Below are positions 1-6,295 of a stretch of 64,000 nt of DNA, in pieces. The DNA comes from Eisenbergiella tayi (GTDB lineage Bacteria > Bacillota > Clostridia > Lachnospirales > Lachnospiraceae), in NCBI RefSeq assembly GCF_001881565.1, contig NZ_MPDJ01000003.1, positions 553,679 to 617,678 of the forward strand. Direction: 5' to 3'. Below the pieces are notes generated by a model that saw nothing but the letters and a program-made list of their open reading frames with translations, was not told where the DNA came from and made no database searches. The position numbers were made by a program, and so were the translations under genes. Every line of letters starts with the position of its first letter. Position 1 is the stretch's first letter.

Positions 1-60
1 AATTTATTTACCAATTTATTCCACTTACATGCAGTATTGTCAGTAATGCTGATACCTATT

Positions 61-116
61 CAAAAAAGAGGTGTGTCGAATAATCTGCAAGTGATACACA
101 GTTTATTTGACACACC
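61..116 (-). terminator. Rho-independent terminator after the ankyrin gene
   Basis: Fourteen-base inverted arms (70-83 and 103-116, one mismatch, core GGTGTGTC/GACACACC) form a hairpin. Read on the minus strand the stem is followed at once by CTCTTTTTT. It lies downstream of the minus-strand ankyrin gene and would end its transcript. Confidence 0.65.
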
Positions 117-227
117 CGCAAACAAAGAATCTTTGTGCCTTCAGTCTAATCTGCATCATTTGATTTCAAAGTCATTATTTCGCCATTCCTTACAGGAACT
201 CAAAATACCATACATAAAGCTATTGTC

Positions 228-872
228 CTATTCGCCTTTTATTTCCTCATATGTCTTCGCACCGTTTGCTATTAAGTAATTAATTATTTCATCGTTATTG
301 GTAAAATAAGCTTTATCTAAAGGTGTTTGTTCAAATTTGACATAATTTACATCTGCATTATATTCAACAAATAGTTTTACATATTTAAAATCATTATTTT
401 GTATGACAAAATAAAACAGCTGCGTACTCCATGTCGCTTCTGCATTGGGATCTGCGCCATAGTCCAACAGCATTTTTGCCATATCATAATTATCATTTTT
501 AACAGCGTAGTAAATTGGCGGATATATGTATTCTTTTTGTTTATTTGGGTCTGCACCTTTTTCAAGAAGAGTTTTTGCTCTATCTATGTTATCCGCGTAA
601 ACATTATATTCAATTGAATTCCTTTGCGAAATGCTCTGCTTAATGTCACTGGTGATATTAAAACCAATGATTAAGAGTAACGGCAATGCAGATAAAAAAC
701 CTAAAACAAAGGATATTATGCCAAACACCGACAAAACCCGGCTTTTCTTATTTCTTTTTTTAGCCCATCTTGAATTTACGAATCTAAAAACAATGCTGAG
801 AATTATTCCGCCAATACCAAGCACAAATAGAAATAAAGAAATACTGGCAATCATCATTGCAATAAACGCCAT
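228..872 (-). CDS. Ankyrin-repeat membrane protein
   Basis: The 214-residue protein has two N-terminal hydrophobic segments, the second after a basic stretch (KKRNKKSR), followed by about three ankyrin repeats recognisable by motifs such as 'AKTLLEKGADPN', 'AKMLLDYGADPN' and 'INYLIANGAK'. The repeats probably form a protein-binding surface attached to the membrane. A longer frame begins at 908, but the ATG at 872 has GAAAGGAG eight bases upstream, so it is preferred. The gene is AT-rich compared with the region after 1.5 kb and lies next to another small membrane protein on the same strand. Ankyrin proteins of this kind are sometimes immunity proteins for secreted toxins, but no toxin gene is in the window; the role is unknown. 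Confidence 0.8.
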   Translation of the reverse strand: MAFIAMMIASISLFLFVLGIGGIILSIVFRFVNSRWAKKRNKKSRVLSVFGIISFVLGFLSALPLLLIIGFNITSDIKQSISQRNSIEYNVYADNIDRAKTLLEKGADPNKQKEYIYPPIYYAVKNDNYDMAKMLLDYGADPNAEATWSTQLFYFVIQNNDFKYVKLFVEYNADVNYVKFEQTPLDKAYFTNNDEIINYLIANGAKTYEEIKGE

Positions 873-965
873 AACAATACTCCTTTCAATATGAGGACGT
901 ATAATCACTTTTCTAAACTATGCGTCTATCTTTTGTTTCTGAGGCTGAGAATTAAAGATCCCTTA

Positions 966-993
966 AGTATATGAATAATACCATTCATATACT
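966..993. repeat. AT-rich hairpin between two minus-strand genes
   Basis: Perfect 11-base arms (AGTATATGAAT / ATTCATATACT) around a 6-base loop lie between the small membrane protein gene and the ankyrin gene. There is no T-run beside it, so a transcript-stability hairpin or regulator site is as likely as a terminator. Confidence 0.4.
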
Positions 994-1016
994 GACCCCA
1001 TAAGAATAATGTCCGT

Positions 1017-1298
1017 TCATTGAGACATAAGCATTACTATTATTGGCAGGCCTAATATTAAATATATAACATTTAACCCTAATACAATAATCCCACCTAT
1101 TACATTCATTCTTCTCCTGAATAAAAAATAAATTGAGACTGCTGCATAAATAACGGCAGCGATTGGAGTGACAAAACAAATTACTAAAAACAGCAACCCC
1201 AATATCATACCAAAAGGTAACGAGAGAAACAGGAAGGCAAGCATAGGAAGGCAGTTAAGGATGCTTAAACTGAGTAAAGCTATTAAATATTTTTTCAT
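1017..1298 (-). CDS. Small hydrophobic membrane protein
   Basis: A 93-residue, strongly hydrophobic protein starting MKKYLIALLSL, with about three membrane segments (residues ~5-25, 28-60, 67-90) separated by a short basic turn (FRRRMN). The start is supported by GGGGAT upstream of the ATG on the minus strand. No family is recognised. It precedes the ankyrin membrane protein on the same strand with about 145 bases between them, and both are AT-rich, so they may be a unit acquired together. It could be a small accessory or immunity-like membrane protein; that is a guess from size and context only. Confidence 0.6.
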   Translation of the reverse strand: MKKYLIALLSLSILNCLPMLAFLFLSLPFGMILGLLFLVICFVTPIAAVIYAAVSIYFLFRRRMNVIGGIIVLGLNVIYLILGLPIIVMLMSQ

Positions 1299-1541
1299 AA
1301 TAAATCCCCATTATAGAAAACCTCATCAGTATATGTATACATCGTCATATCACAAAAGAATATAAGAACAGGAGATAATATTTTTTTCAAGATTCCCCTC
1401 TGGATCTTTTCATGATAAAATCATCTTACAAGAATTTTCTGTAGCAGGCAACGAAATAAGACTGAAAATCAAATAATATTATTTGAAAAAGAGAAAAGAA
1501 ATATTACCTATACTATCTATAATAAGGAAGGAACAGAAAAA

Positions 1542-2090
1542 ATGAGAGTTTTATTTATCGGGAACAGCCATACCTACGTAAATGACATGCCGGAATTGTT
1601 TGCCGGGATGGCGAGAGAAAAGGGGATACCCTGTGAGGTGACGATGATCGCCCACGGAGGATGGTTTCTTCATCAGCATCAGAAGGAACCGGATGTGAGA
1701 TTTAACATTCTTTTCGGCAATTATGACTATGTGGTTCTTCAGGAGCATGCTCATCCTTTTGGGCCGGAGTCGGTTATGATAGAGGCGGCAAGGGAAATCA
1801 GCAAATGGATACGGGAGGCAGGGAGCATCCCTGTAGCTTATATGACCTGGGCGGAAAAAGAAAATGAGGTGGGGCAGCAGCAGATGACGGATGCTTATCG
1901 GAGAATGGCGGTTGAAACAGGAGCGGTTTTGGCGCCGGTGGGAGAAGAATGGTGGAAGTATAAGCATGCCCACCCGGAAGTGGAGATGTATGCTTCGGAC
2001 GGCGAACATGCTTCACTTGAAGGATCCACGCTGGCGGCACGGATTCTTCTGGAGGCAATTCTGGAGAATGAGCAGGAAAAGGAAAGCTGA
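1542..2090 (+). CDS. SGNH-fold hydrolase (esterase-like)
   Basis: The 182-residue protein opens with 'MRVLFIGNSHTYVNDMP', the block I motif of SGNH hydrolases with Ser in GNSHT. A central 'VLQEHAHPF' segment and a C-terminal 'SDGEHASLEGS' segment, which supplies the Asp and His of a catalytic triad (block V-like DxxH), complete the pattern. There is no signal peptide, so it should be cytoplasmic. The length fits single-domain members related to DUF4886. SD AAGGAAGG lies ten bases upstream of the ATG. The gene is alone on its strand and converges on the Crp/Fnr gene with only three bases between their stop codons. The substrate is unknown; deacetylation of a sugar or peptide is plausible. Confidence 0.75.
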   Translation: MRVLFIGNSHTYVNDMPELFAGMAREKGIPCEVTMIAHGGWFLHQHQKEPDVRFNILFGNYDYVVLQEHAHPFGPESVMIEAAREISKWIREAGSIPVAYMTWAEKENEVGQQQMTDAYRRMAVETGAVLAPVGEEWWKYKHAHPEVEMYASDGEHASLEGSTLAARILLEAILENEQEKES

Positions 2091-2093
2091 ATG

Positions 2094-2747
2094 TTACGTA
2101 AGGAGCCGGAAATGGCTGCGGCTGAAGTCGATCAGGCCATCCTGCTTCATCCGGGAAAGTTCCCGGGAAAGTGCGCTGCGATCCACGTTCAGGTATTCAG
2201 CCATAGCAGCCCTGTTAAGAGGGATGCTGAAGGAACGGGAGCCTGTCTTTTCGGCCTCCTGGGAAAGGTAAGTCAGTACCTTGTCACGGATGGTGGGCTT
2301 TATAAGACAATCGTTGCGATCGTGTAATACGAGAGCCATTTCCGCGATTCCGTGCAGAAGGTTATAAAGGAGACGGGCGTGTCCGGGGCAGCTGCTTTGG
2401 GTGAGCAGCTTCCGATAGGGAAGGTACAGGACGGAAGAGGTTTCGTCTGCCTGTACGGTTACCGGACTTTTCCTTTCCTGGCTGGCGGCCAGAAGTACGC
2501 CGACATAGCTGCCGGGCTTCAGCAGGGTCACGATGACCTGTTTTCCGGTAATATCGGTTTTCAGGGAATGCGCGCTGCCTGAGAGGAGAATACCGAGATC
2601 CGATACCGAATCTCCCTGCAGAAGGATTCCTTCATTTTTATGATAATCCTTCTGCACGGCGGACAGGGATTCCAGTATTTCAGGGATCTGGTTCCGGGCG
2701 ATGTTTTCAAAGAGAGGCGTTCCCTCCGGAATAAGTGTTTTTTTCAT
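2094..2747 (-). CDS. Crp/Fnr-family transcriptional regulator
   Basis: A 217-residue regulator: N-terminal cyclic-nucleotide-like beta-roll (residues ~15-125, including 'LLSGSAHSLKTDITGKQVI'), dimerisation helix, then a C-terminal winged helix with recognition helix near residues 180-200 ('MAEYLNVDRSALSREL'). It has no N-terminal Cys cluster of FNR type, so oxygen sensing by Fe-S is unlikely; the effector is unknown. Start supported by GAAAGGA before the ATG. It is divergent from an ECF-type membrane protein. A perfect 6+6 palindrome (2761-2774) lies 14 bases upstream of its start and at -41.5 of the divergent promoter, suggesting activation of the neighbour and self-repression. Confidence 0.88.
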   Translation of the reverse strand: MKKTLIPEGTPLFENIARNQIPEILESLSAVQKDYHKNEGILLQGDSVSDLGILLSGSAHSLKTDITGKQVIVTLLKPGSYVGVLLAASQERKSPVTVQADETSSVLYLPYRKLLTQSSCPGHARLLYNLLHGIAEMALVLHDRNDCLIKPTIRDKVLTYLSQEAEKTGSRSFSIPLNRAAMAEYLNVDRSALSRELSRMKQDGLIDFSRSHFRLLT

Positions 2748-2760
2748 AAAGGTTCCTTTC

Positions 2761-2802
2761 GTTGCATGTGCAACCGATGGATTTTTTCTATCATACTATA
2801 AT
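2761..2802 (+). promoter_or_regulatory. Crp/Fnr-type operator and divergent promoter
   Basis: GTTGCA-TG-TGCAAC (2761-2774) is a perfect inverted repeat between the Crp/Fnr gene and the ECF-type gene. A TATAAT at 2797-2802 with no good -35 box predicts a start near 2809, which puts the palindrome centre at -41.5, the class II activator position. For the regulator's own gene the site lies just before the ribosome binding site. Confidence 0.65.
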
Positions 2803-2835
2803 GCTAAGAAAAATCCAAGTCGGAGGTATATTTTT

Positions 2836-3375
2836 ATGGAACAGAAAAAAAGGATTATCCGGATAACACGGACGGCGGTATTTCTCGCCCTTTTGATCGT
2901 ACTGCAGGCGGCTACGGCACCTTTGAGAAGTACTCTTCTCACAGGTTCTGTGGTCAATTTCCTCCTGATTACCTCGGTAATGCTCTGCGGGCCTGCTTCG
3001 GGCTTTACGGTTGCCGTACTTTCCCCGGTGCTGGCAAGATTTCTGGGGATAGGTCCGCTGTGGGCGCTTATTCCTTTTATTATTGCGGGAAATATCACGA
3101 TTTGCGCCGTATGGTATCTGATTGCGGGAAGAGGAGGAAGGACAGGCGTTTTCAGAAAATGCCTGGCAGTGGCGGGAGGTGCTGCGGCAAAGACGGCGGT
3201 ATTGTATGGAGGGATTGCCTGTTTCGCGGTGCCTTACCTTCTTGTACTGGCGGAACCGCAGGCATCGCTGGTTTCCGGGATGTTTTCCCTTCCTCAGTTT
3301 ATTACGGCCATGGCGGGAGGGACGGCGGCAGCAGTTCTGCTTCCGGTTCTGAGAAAAGCGGTAAAAGAAATATAA
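2836..3375 (+). CDS. ECF-type transporter substrate-binding (S) component
   Basis: A 179-residue integral membrane protein starting MEQKKRIIRITRTAVF with about five to six membrane segments, glycine/alanine-rich turns and the short basic N-terminus typical of S components of energy-coupling-factor vitamin or metal transporters. The upstream in-frame extension back to 2701 is rejected because CGGAGGT lies nine bases before this ATG and the extension overlaps the promoter. The shared EcfA/EcfT module is not in the window, as is usual for group II ECF systems. The substrate cannot be assigned; control by the neighbouring Crp/Fnr regulator is likely. Confidence 0.7.
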   Translation: MEQKKRIIRITRTAVFLALLIVLQAATAPLRSTLLTGSVVNFLLITSVMLCGPASGFTVAVLSPVLARFLGIGPLWALIPFIIAGNITICAVWYLIAGRGGRTGVFRKCLAVAGGAAAKTAVLYGGIACFAVPYLLVLAEPQASLVSGMFSLPQFITAMAGGTAAAVLLPVLRKAVKEI

Positions 3376-3376
3376 A

Positions 3377-3420
3377 AAACAGCACTGCCAGGGGTATGAT
3401 TTTCCCTGGCAGTGCTGTTT
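3377..3420. terminator. Bidirectional terminator between convergent genes
   Basis: Seventeen-base perfect arms (3377-3393 and 3404-3420, core CAGCACTGCCAGGG) with a 10-base loop, flanked by an A-run on the left and ending in TTT on the right. It separates the ECF-type gene (+) from the flavodoxin gene (-). Confidence 0.85.
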
Positions 3421-3451
3421 CTGGCAGAAAGAGCCGGTGAAGTACGGCTCC

Positions 3452-3931
3452 TTATCTGGTATCGGAAGGAAGTACGGTTTTAATTTGTTCCCGGATAAAG
3501 GCGGCTGTATCCGAGATATCTGCGGCGTCCGGATGGCCTTTGGCGATACCGCCGATGAGCTTCCAGGGGCCATTGGTATCAAAGCCCTTACACTGAAAAC
3601 TGCCTGTGATGCTGCAGCCGCAGTTTTCTAAGAGAGCGCGGAAGTTTTTGCTGTAATTTTTCTGGTTGGATCCGCTGGTGAGGATGGTGAAGACCTTACG
3701 TCCTGCCAGGTCTTTCCTGTGTTTTTCCAAAAAAGCAAGCATGGCGGCATGAGGTTCGCCCATATAAACGCCGGAAGCCAGGCCGATAAGGCTGTATTGG
3801 GACAGATCCGGGAGGGGAGTATCAGTCAGGGGAACCAGTTCGGCGAGGGGTTCACCGCCGATGGCCTGTTTCAGCAGCTTTTCTGTATTTTGGTGGTGTT
3901 GGGATACATAGAAAATAATACATTTATTCAT
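3452..3931 (-). CDS. Flavodoxin-domain protein
   Basis: The 159-residue protein has a flavodoxin-like fold: beta-1 'CIIFYVSQHHQNTEKLL' with the Ser/Asn/Thr-rich FMN phosphate loop, 'YSLIGLASGVYMGEPH' for the second FMN loop, and 'VFTILTSGSNQ' for the third. It should carry electrons in the cytoplasm. It is the last gene of the TetR/FMN-binding/flavodoxin operon and overlaps the FMN-binding gene by eight bases, suggesting coupled translation and a shared redox role. It resembles the flavodoxin_5/HemG-like group rather than long-chain flavodoxins. Confidence 0.8.
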   Translation of the reverse strand: MNKCIIFYVSQHHQNTEKLLKQAIGGEPLAELVPLTDTPLPDLSQYSLIGLASGVYMGEPHAAMLAFLEKHRKDLAGRKVFTILTSGSNQKNYSKNFRALLENCGCSITGSFQCKGFDTNGPWKLIGGIAKGHPDAADISDTAAFIREQIKTVLPSDTR

Positions 3932-4604
3932 GAGAGATACCTCCTGTCAGAGCGTTTTCAACAGCTTTCTGGATAACCAGGCTGGAACAGGTGGCGCCGG
4001 AAACGGCATCCACCGGCAGGGTCTGGGTATCGGTGATAACATCAAGCACCTGCTCAGCCGCTTTTCCGCGTTCGTTGTCATGGGAAAGCAGGTCGATATG
4101 GGTAATTCGGCCATTCCGGAGGGTGACCTGTACTTTGGCATAAATATAACCGGCATCATATTCCCCTTCATAGTTTCCGTCAGGCATGCGGGAAAAATCT
4201 GTACCGGACAGGTGGATATCTGCAATGGCCGAACGGTAGTTTCCATAGTCAATACTGTAGGAAACAATATGTAAAACAATGCACAGAAGCATGATGCAGG
4301 TGAGGAGCCGGTGCTGCTTGAGCCGGAGCCGGTCATCCCGGCAGATATGGCACAGGGTTATCAGGAGAACCAGGGTAATCAGGATGGCCGCTCCCGACAG
4401 GTATACGGAAATGTGTCTTGTTTTTATAAGAGAGAGGGCACAGATAAGATGAATCAGTCCGATGATTAGCAGGGCGGCGGATAAGGGCTTATGAAGCTTC
4501 ATAAATAAGTTATCCGCCGCTGAAAGGCCGAATTTTCTTGTTATTCCTTTGGTGCCCAGCAGGCAGAAGCACAGAAGGCATAAGAGGCCGGTGAGGATAC
4601 CCAT
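3924..4604 (-). CDS. Membrane FMN-binding-domain protein
   Basis: A 226-residue protein with about four membrane helices in the N-terminal 120 residues (ferric-reductase-like arrangement with His residues such as 'LIGLIHLICAL' and 'IVLHIVSY'), followed by an extracytoplasmic FMN-binding domain ending in 'DAVSGATCSSLVIQKAVENA'. The SGAT motif is the site where flavin transferase attaches FMN to threonine. It probably moves electrons across the membrane. It begins one base after the TetR gene and overlaps the flavodoxin gene, so the three form one operon. Confidence 0.82.
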   Translation of the reverse strand: MGILTGLLCLLCFCLLGTKGITRKFGLSAADNLFMKLHKPLSAALLIIGLIHLICALSLIKTRHISVYLSGAAILITLVLLITLCHICRDDRLRLKQHRLLTCIMLLCIVLHIVSYSIDYGNYRSAIADIHLSGTDFSRMPDGNYEGEYDAGYIYAKVQVTLRNGRITHIDLLSHDNERGKAAEQVLDVITDTQTLPVDAVSGATCSSLVIQKAVENALTGGISHE

Positions 4605-4605
4605 A

Positions 4606-5244
4606 TCAACATCCTCCTTTTAAGGATTGAAGCAGCATGCGGAAGCTGTGCTGAAGAAATTCTGATTTATCCATGTTCATTCTTTTTTTCAGATAGCATT
4701 CTTTTTCATTCGCCATGGGTATCAGGCTTCCCAATGCGGCCCAGAGAGTAAAGGCGGAGGGCATGATATTGATGTCGGGGGAGAGTATGCCTTCCCGGAT
4801 TCCCTGCCGGAAAATCTCTGTAATGCAGTCATTGATTTCTTCACCCACATCATAAATAAGATGAAGGATCTCGCTGTCGGCAAGAGACTGCTCATCCACG
4901 GGGATATTCCCGAGAATACTGGGAAAATACAGCGGATATTGTTCATACAGCTGTGACAGCTTCGCGCAGATACGAAAATAGCACTGTTCAAAATCCAGGT
5001 TTTCCCGGGTGCATTCTTCCATACTTTCCTTCAGGCGGCACATGTGGCTGTATATAATGTGTTCATAAATTTCGTCTTTGCTTTTGAAATATACGTAAAG
5101 GGTGGATTTGCTGTAATCCGCAGCTTTGGCAATATCGTCCATGGTGGTCTGGCGGATGCCTTTTTCTGAAAACAGCTTTTCTGCGGTATCCAGTATGCTT
5201 TTTTTATGAAATTGGACGAGGGCTTCTTTTTTTCTTCCGGCCAT
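4606..5244 (-). CDS. TetR-family transcriptional regulator
   Basis: A 212-residue regulator with an N-terminal helix-turn-helix (residues ~15-60, '[21 protein letters not shown]') and a divergent C-terminal ligand domain. A longer frame starts at 5259, but the second ATG (MAGRKKEAL) has AAAGGA six bases upstream and is preferred. It leads an operon with the FMN-binding membrane protein and flavodoxin, and its own promoter overlaps an imperfect palindrome, so it most likely represses the whole operon. The inducer is unknown; a redox-active compound is plausible from the partners. Confidence 0.88.
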   Translation of the reverse strand: MAGRKKEALVQFHKKSILDTAEKLFSEKGIRQTTMDDIAKAADYSKSTLYVYFKSKDEIYEHIIYSHMCRLKESMEECTRENLDFEQCYFRICAKLSQLYEQYPLYFPSILGNIPVDEQSLADSEILHLIYDVGEEINDCITEIFRQGIREGILSPDINIMPSAFTLWAALGSLIPMANEKECYLKKRMNMDKSEFLQHSFRMLLQSLKGGC

Positions 5245-5262
5245 AAGGATTCCTTTCATAAT

Positions 5263-5309
5263 CGAACTATAGTTTCAATAATCATACTATTAGTTCGAAT
5301 TCGTGTCAA
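5263..5309 (-). promoter_or_regulatory. Promoter with TetR operator for the TetR/FMN operon
   Basis: On the minus strand TTGACA (5304-5309) is separated by 17 bases from TATGAT (5281-5286), a near-consensus sigma-A promoter. An inverted repeat with half-sites CGAACTATAGT (5263-5273) and ACTATTAGTTCG (5286-5297) covers the -10 and start region, as expected for autorepression by the TetR protein. Confidence 0.75.
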
Positions 5310-5434
5310 GGCTTTGTTGGCCAGACTTTGCAGCTGCCGGTTTTTTTATCTGTAAAAGTGGGAAAACCGCAAGAATGATTAAAAGCGATTCCCCGTAATT
5401 GGGTATAATAAGATTTCTGAAGGAGGAAACACCT

Positions 5435-6295
5435 ATGGCAAACCGCAATATCGAAAATATCACGGCAGTCATTGACTATGTGGAAGATCATCTCACCGAA
5501 AAACTGGATCTGGACAGGATAGCGGAGGCGGTACACTACTCCAAATATCATCTCCATCGTATGTTCGCCGATACCGTAGGGCTTACCGTCCATGATTATA
5601 TTCAGCGGCGGAGACTGACGGAGGCGGCCAAGCTGCTCGTTTTTTCCGACAAGCCTATTCTGGAAATCGCTTTGACGGCAGGATTTGAAAGCCAGCAGGC
5701 ATTTACGGCCTGCTTTACTTCCATGTATAAAACGGCGCCGGGCAGATACCGGGAAACAGAACGGTTTTATCCCCTTCAGCTGAGATTTCATTTAGAAGGG
5801 AGTTATGCAATGCTGGAACAAAAACAAAGACGGCAGTGGGATATTGCCTTTGCCGTGCAGGAGGACATCCCCTGCTGGATGGAACTGGTACGGCTTGTTG
5901 TCGATGGCTTTCCCTGCCTGGATGAAGCGGAATATATCCGGGTGCTGAAGGAAAAGATCCGCACCGGACAGGCGCTGATTCTAAAGGACGGGGCAATGGC
6001 CGTGGGAATTCTGCTTTTTACCGGTGAGACAGGAAGCATTGATTTCATGGGATGCCATCCTTTATACCGGAAAATGGGGATTCCGAAGGCTTTTTTAGAT
6101 AAGGTGATGGGAGAACTTCTGAAGGGGAGGGAGCTCAGCATTACCACCTTCCGGGAAGGCGACAGGGCGGATACCGGACACCGCAGGGCGATTAAAGGCC
6201 TGGGATTTGCCGAAGCGGAACTGCTGGTGGAATTCGGCTACCCCACACAGCGGTTTGTGCTGCACAGAAAGGAGGGAGAGGATGGAGGAGAATAA
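5435..6295 (+). CDS. AraC-type regulator fused to a GNAT-like domain
   Basis: A 286-residue protein. Residues ~5-105 form an AraC double helix-turn-helix ('LDLDRIAEAVHYSKYHLHRM' and 'KPILEIALTAGFESQQAF'). Residues ~130-286 look like a GNAT acetyltransferase fold ('MGCHPLYRKMGIPKAFLDKV' as the acetyl-CoA loop region), though the usual R/QxxGxG/A signature is degenerate (RKMGIP). The start at 5435 has GAAGGAGG nine bases upstream; the frame extends to 5399 without support. The stop overlaps the start of the HelD gene by 14 bases, so the two are co-translated. Role as regulator, enzyme or both is unclear. Confidence 0.78.
   Translation: MANRNIENITAVIDYVEDHLTEKLDLDRIAEAVHYSKYHLHRMFADTVGLTVHDYIQRRRLTEAAKLLVFSDKPILEIALTAGFESQQAFTACFTSMYKTAPGRYRETERFYPLQLRFHLEGSYAMLEQKQRRQWDIAFAVQEDIPCWMELVRLVVDGFPCLDEAEYIRVLKEKIRTGQALILKDGAMAVGILLFTGETGSIDFMGCHPLYRKMGIPKAFLDKVMGELLKGRELSITTFREGDRADTGHRRAIKGLGFAEAELLVEFGYPTQRFVLHRKEGEDGGE

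Noticed and set aside
37..279. 80-codon plus-strand frame at the left edge
   Set aside because: It runs over the terminator and into the antisense of the ankyrin gene; no ribosome site and low-complexity sequence.
1483..1523. Promoter of the SGNH gene (TTGAAA and TATACT/TATAAT)
   Set aside because: Spacing between the boxes is 20 or 29 bases and one -10 candidate would start transcription inside the ribosome site, so it is not listed as a feature.
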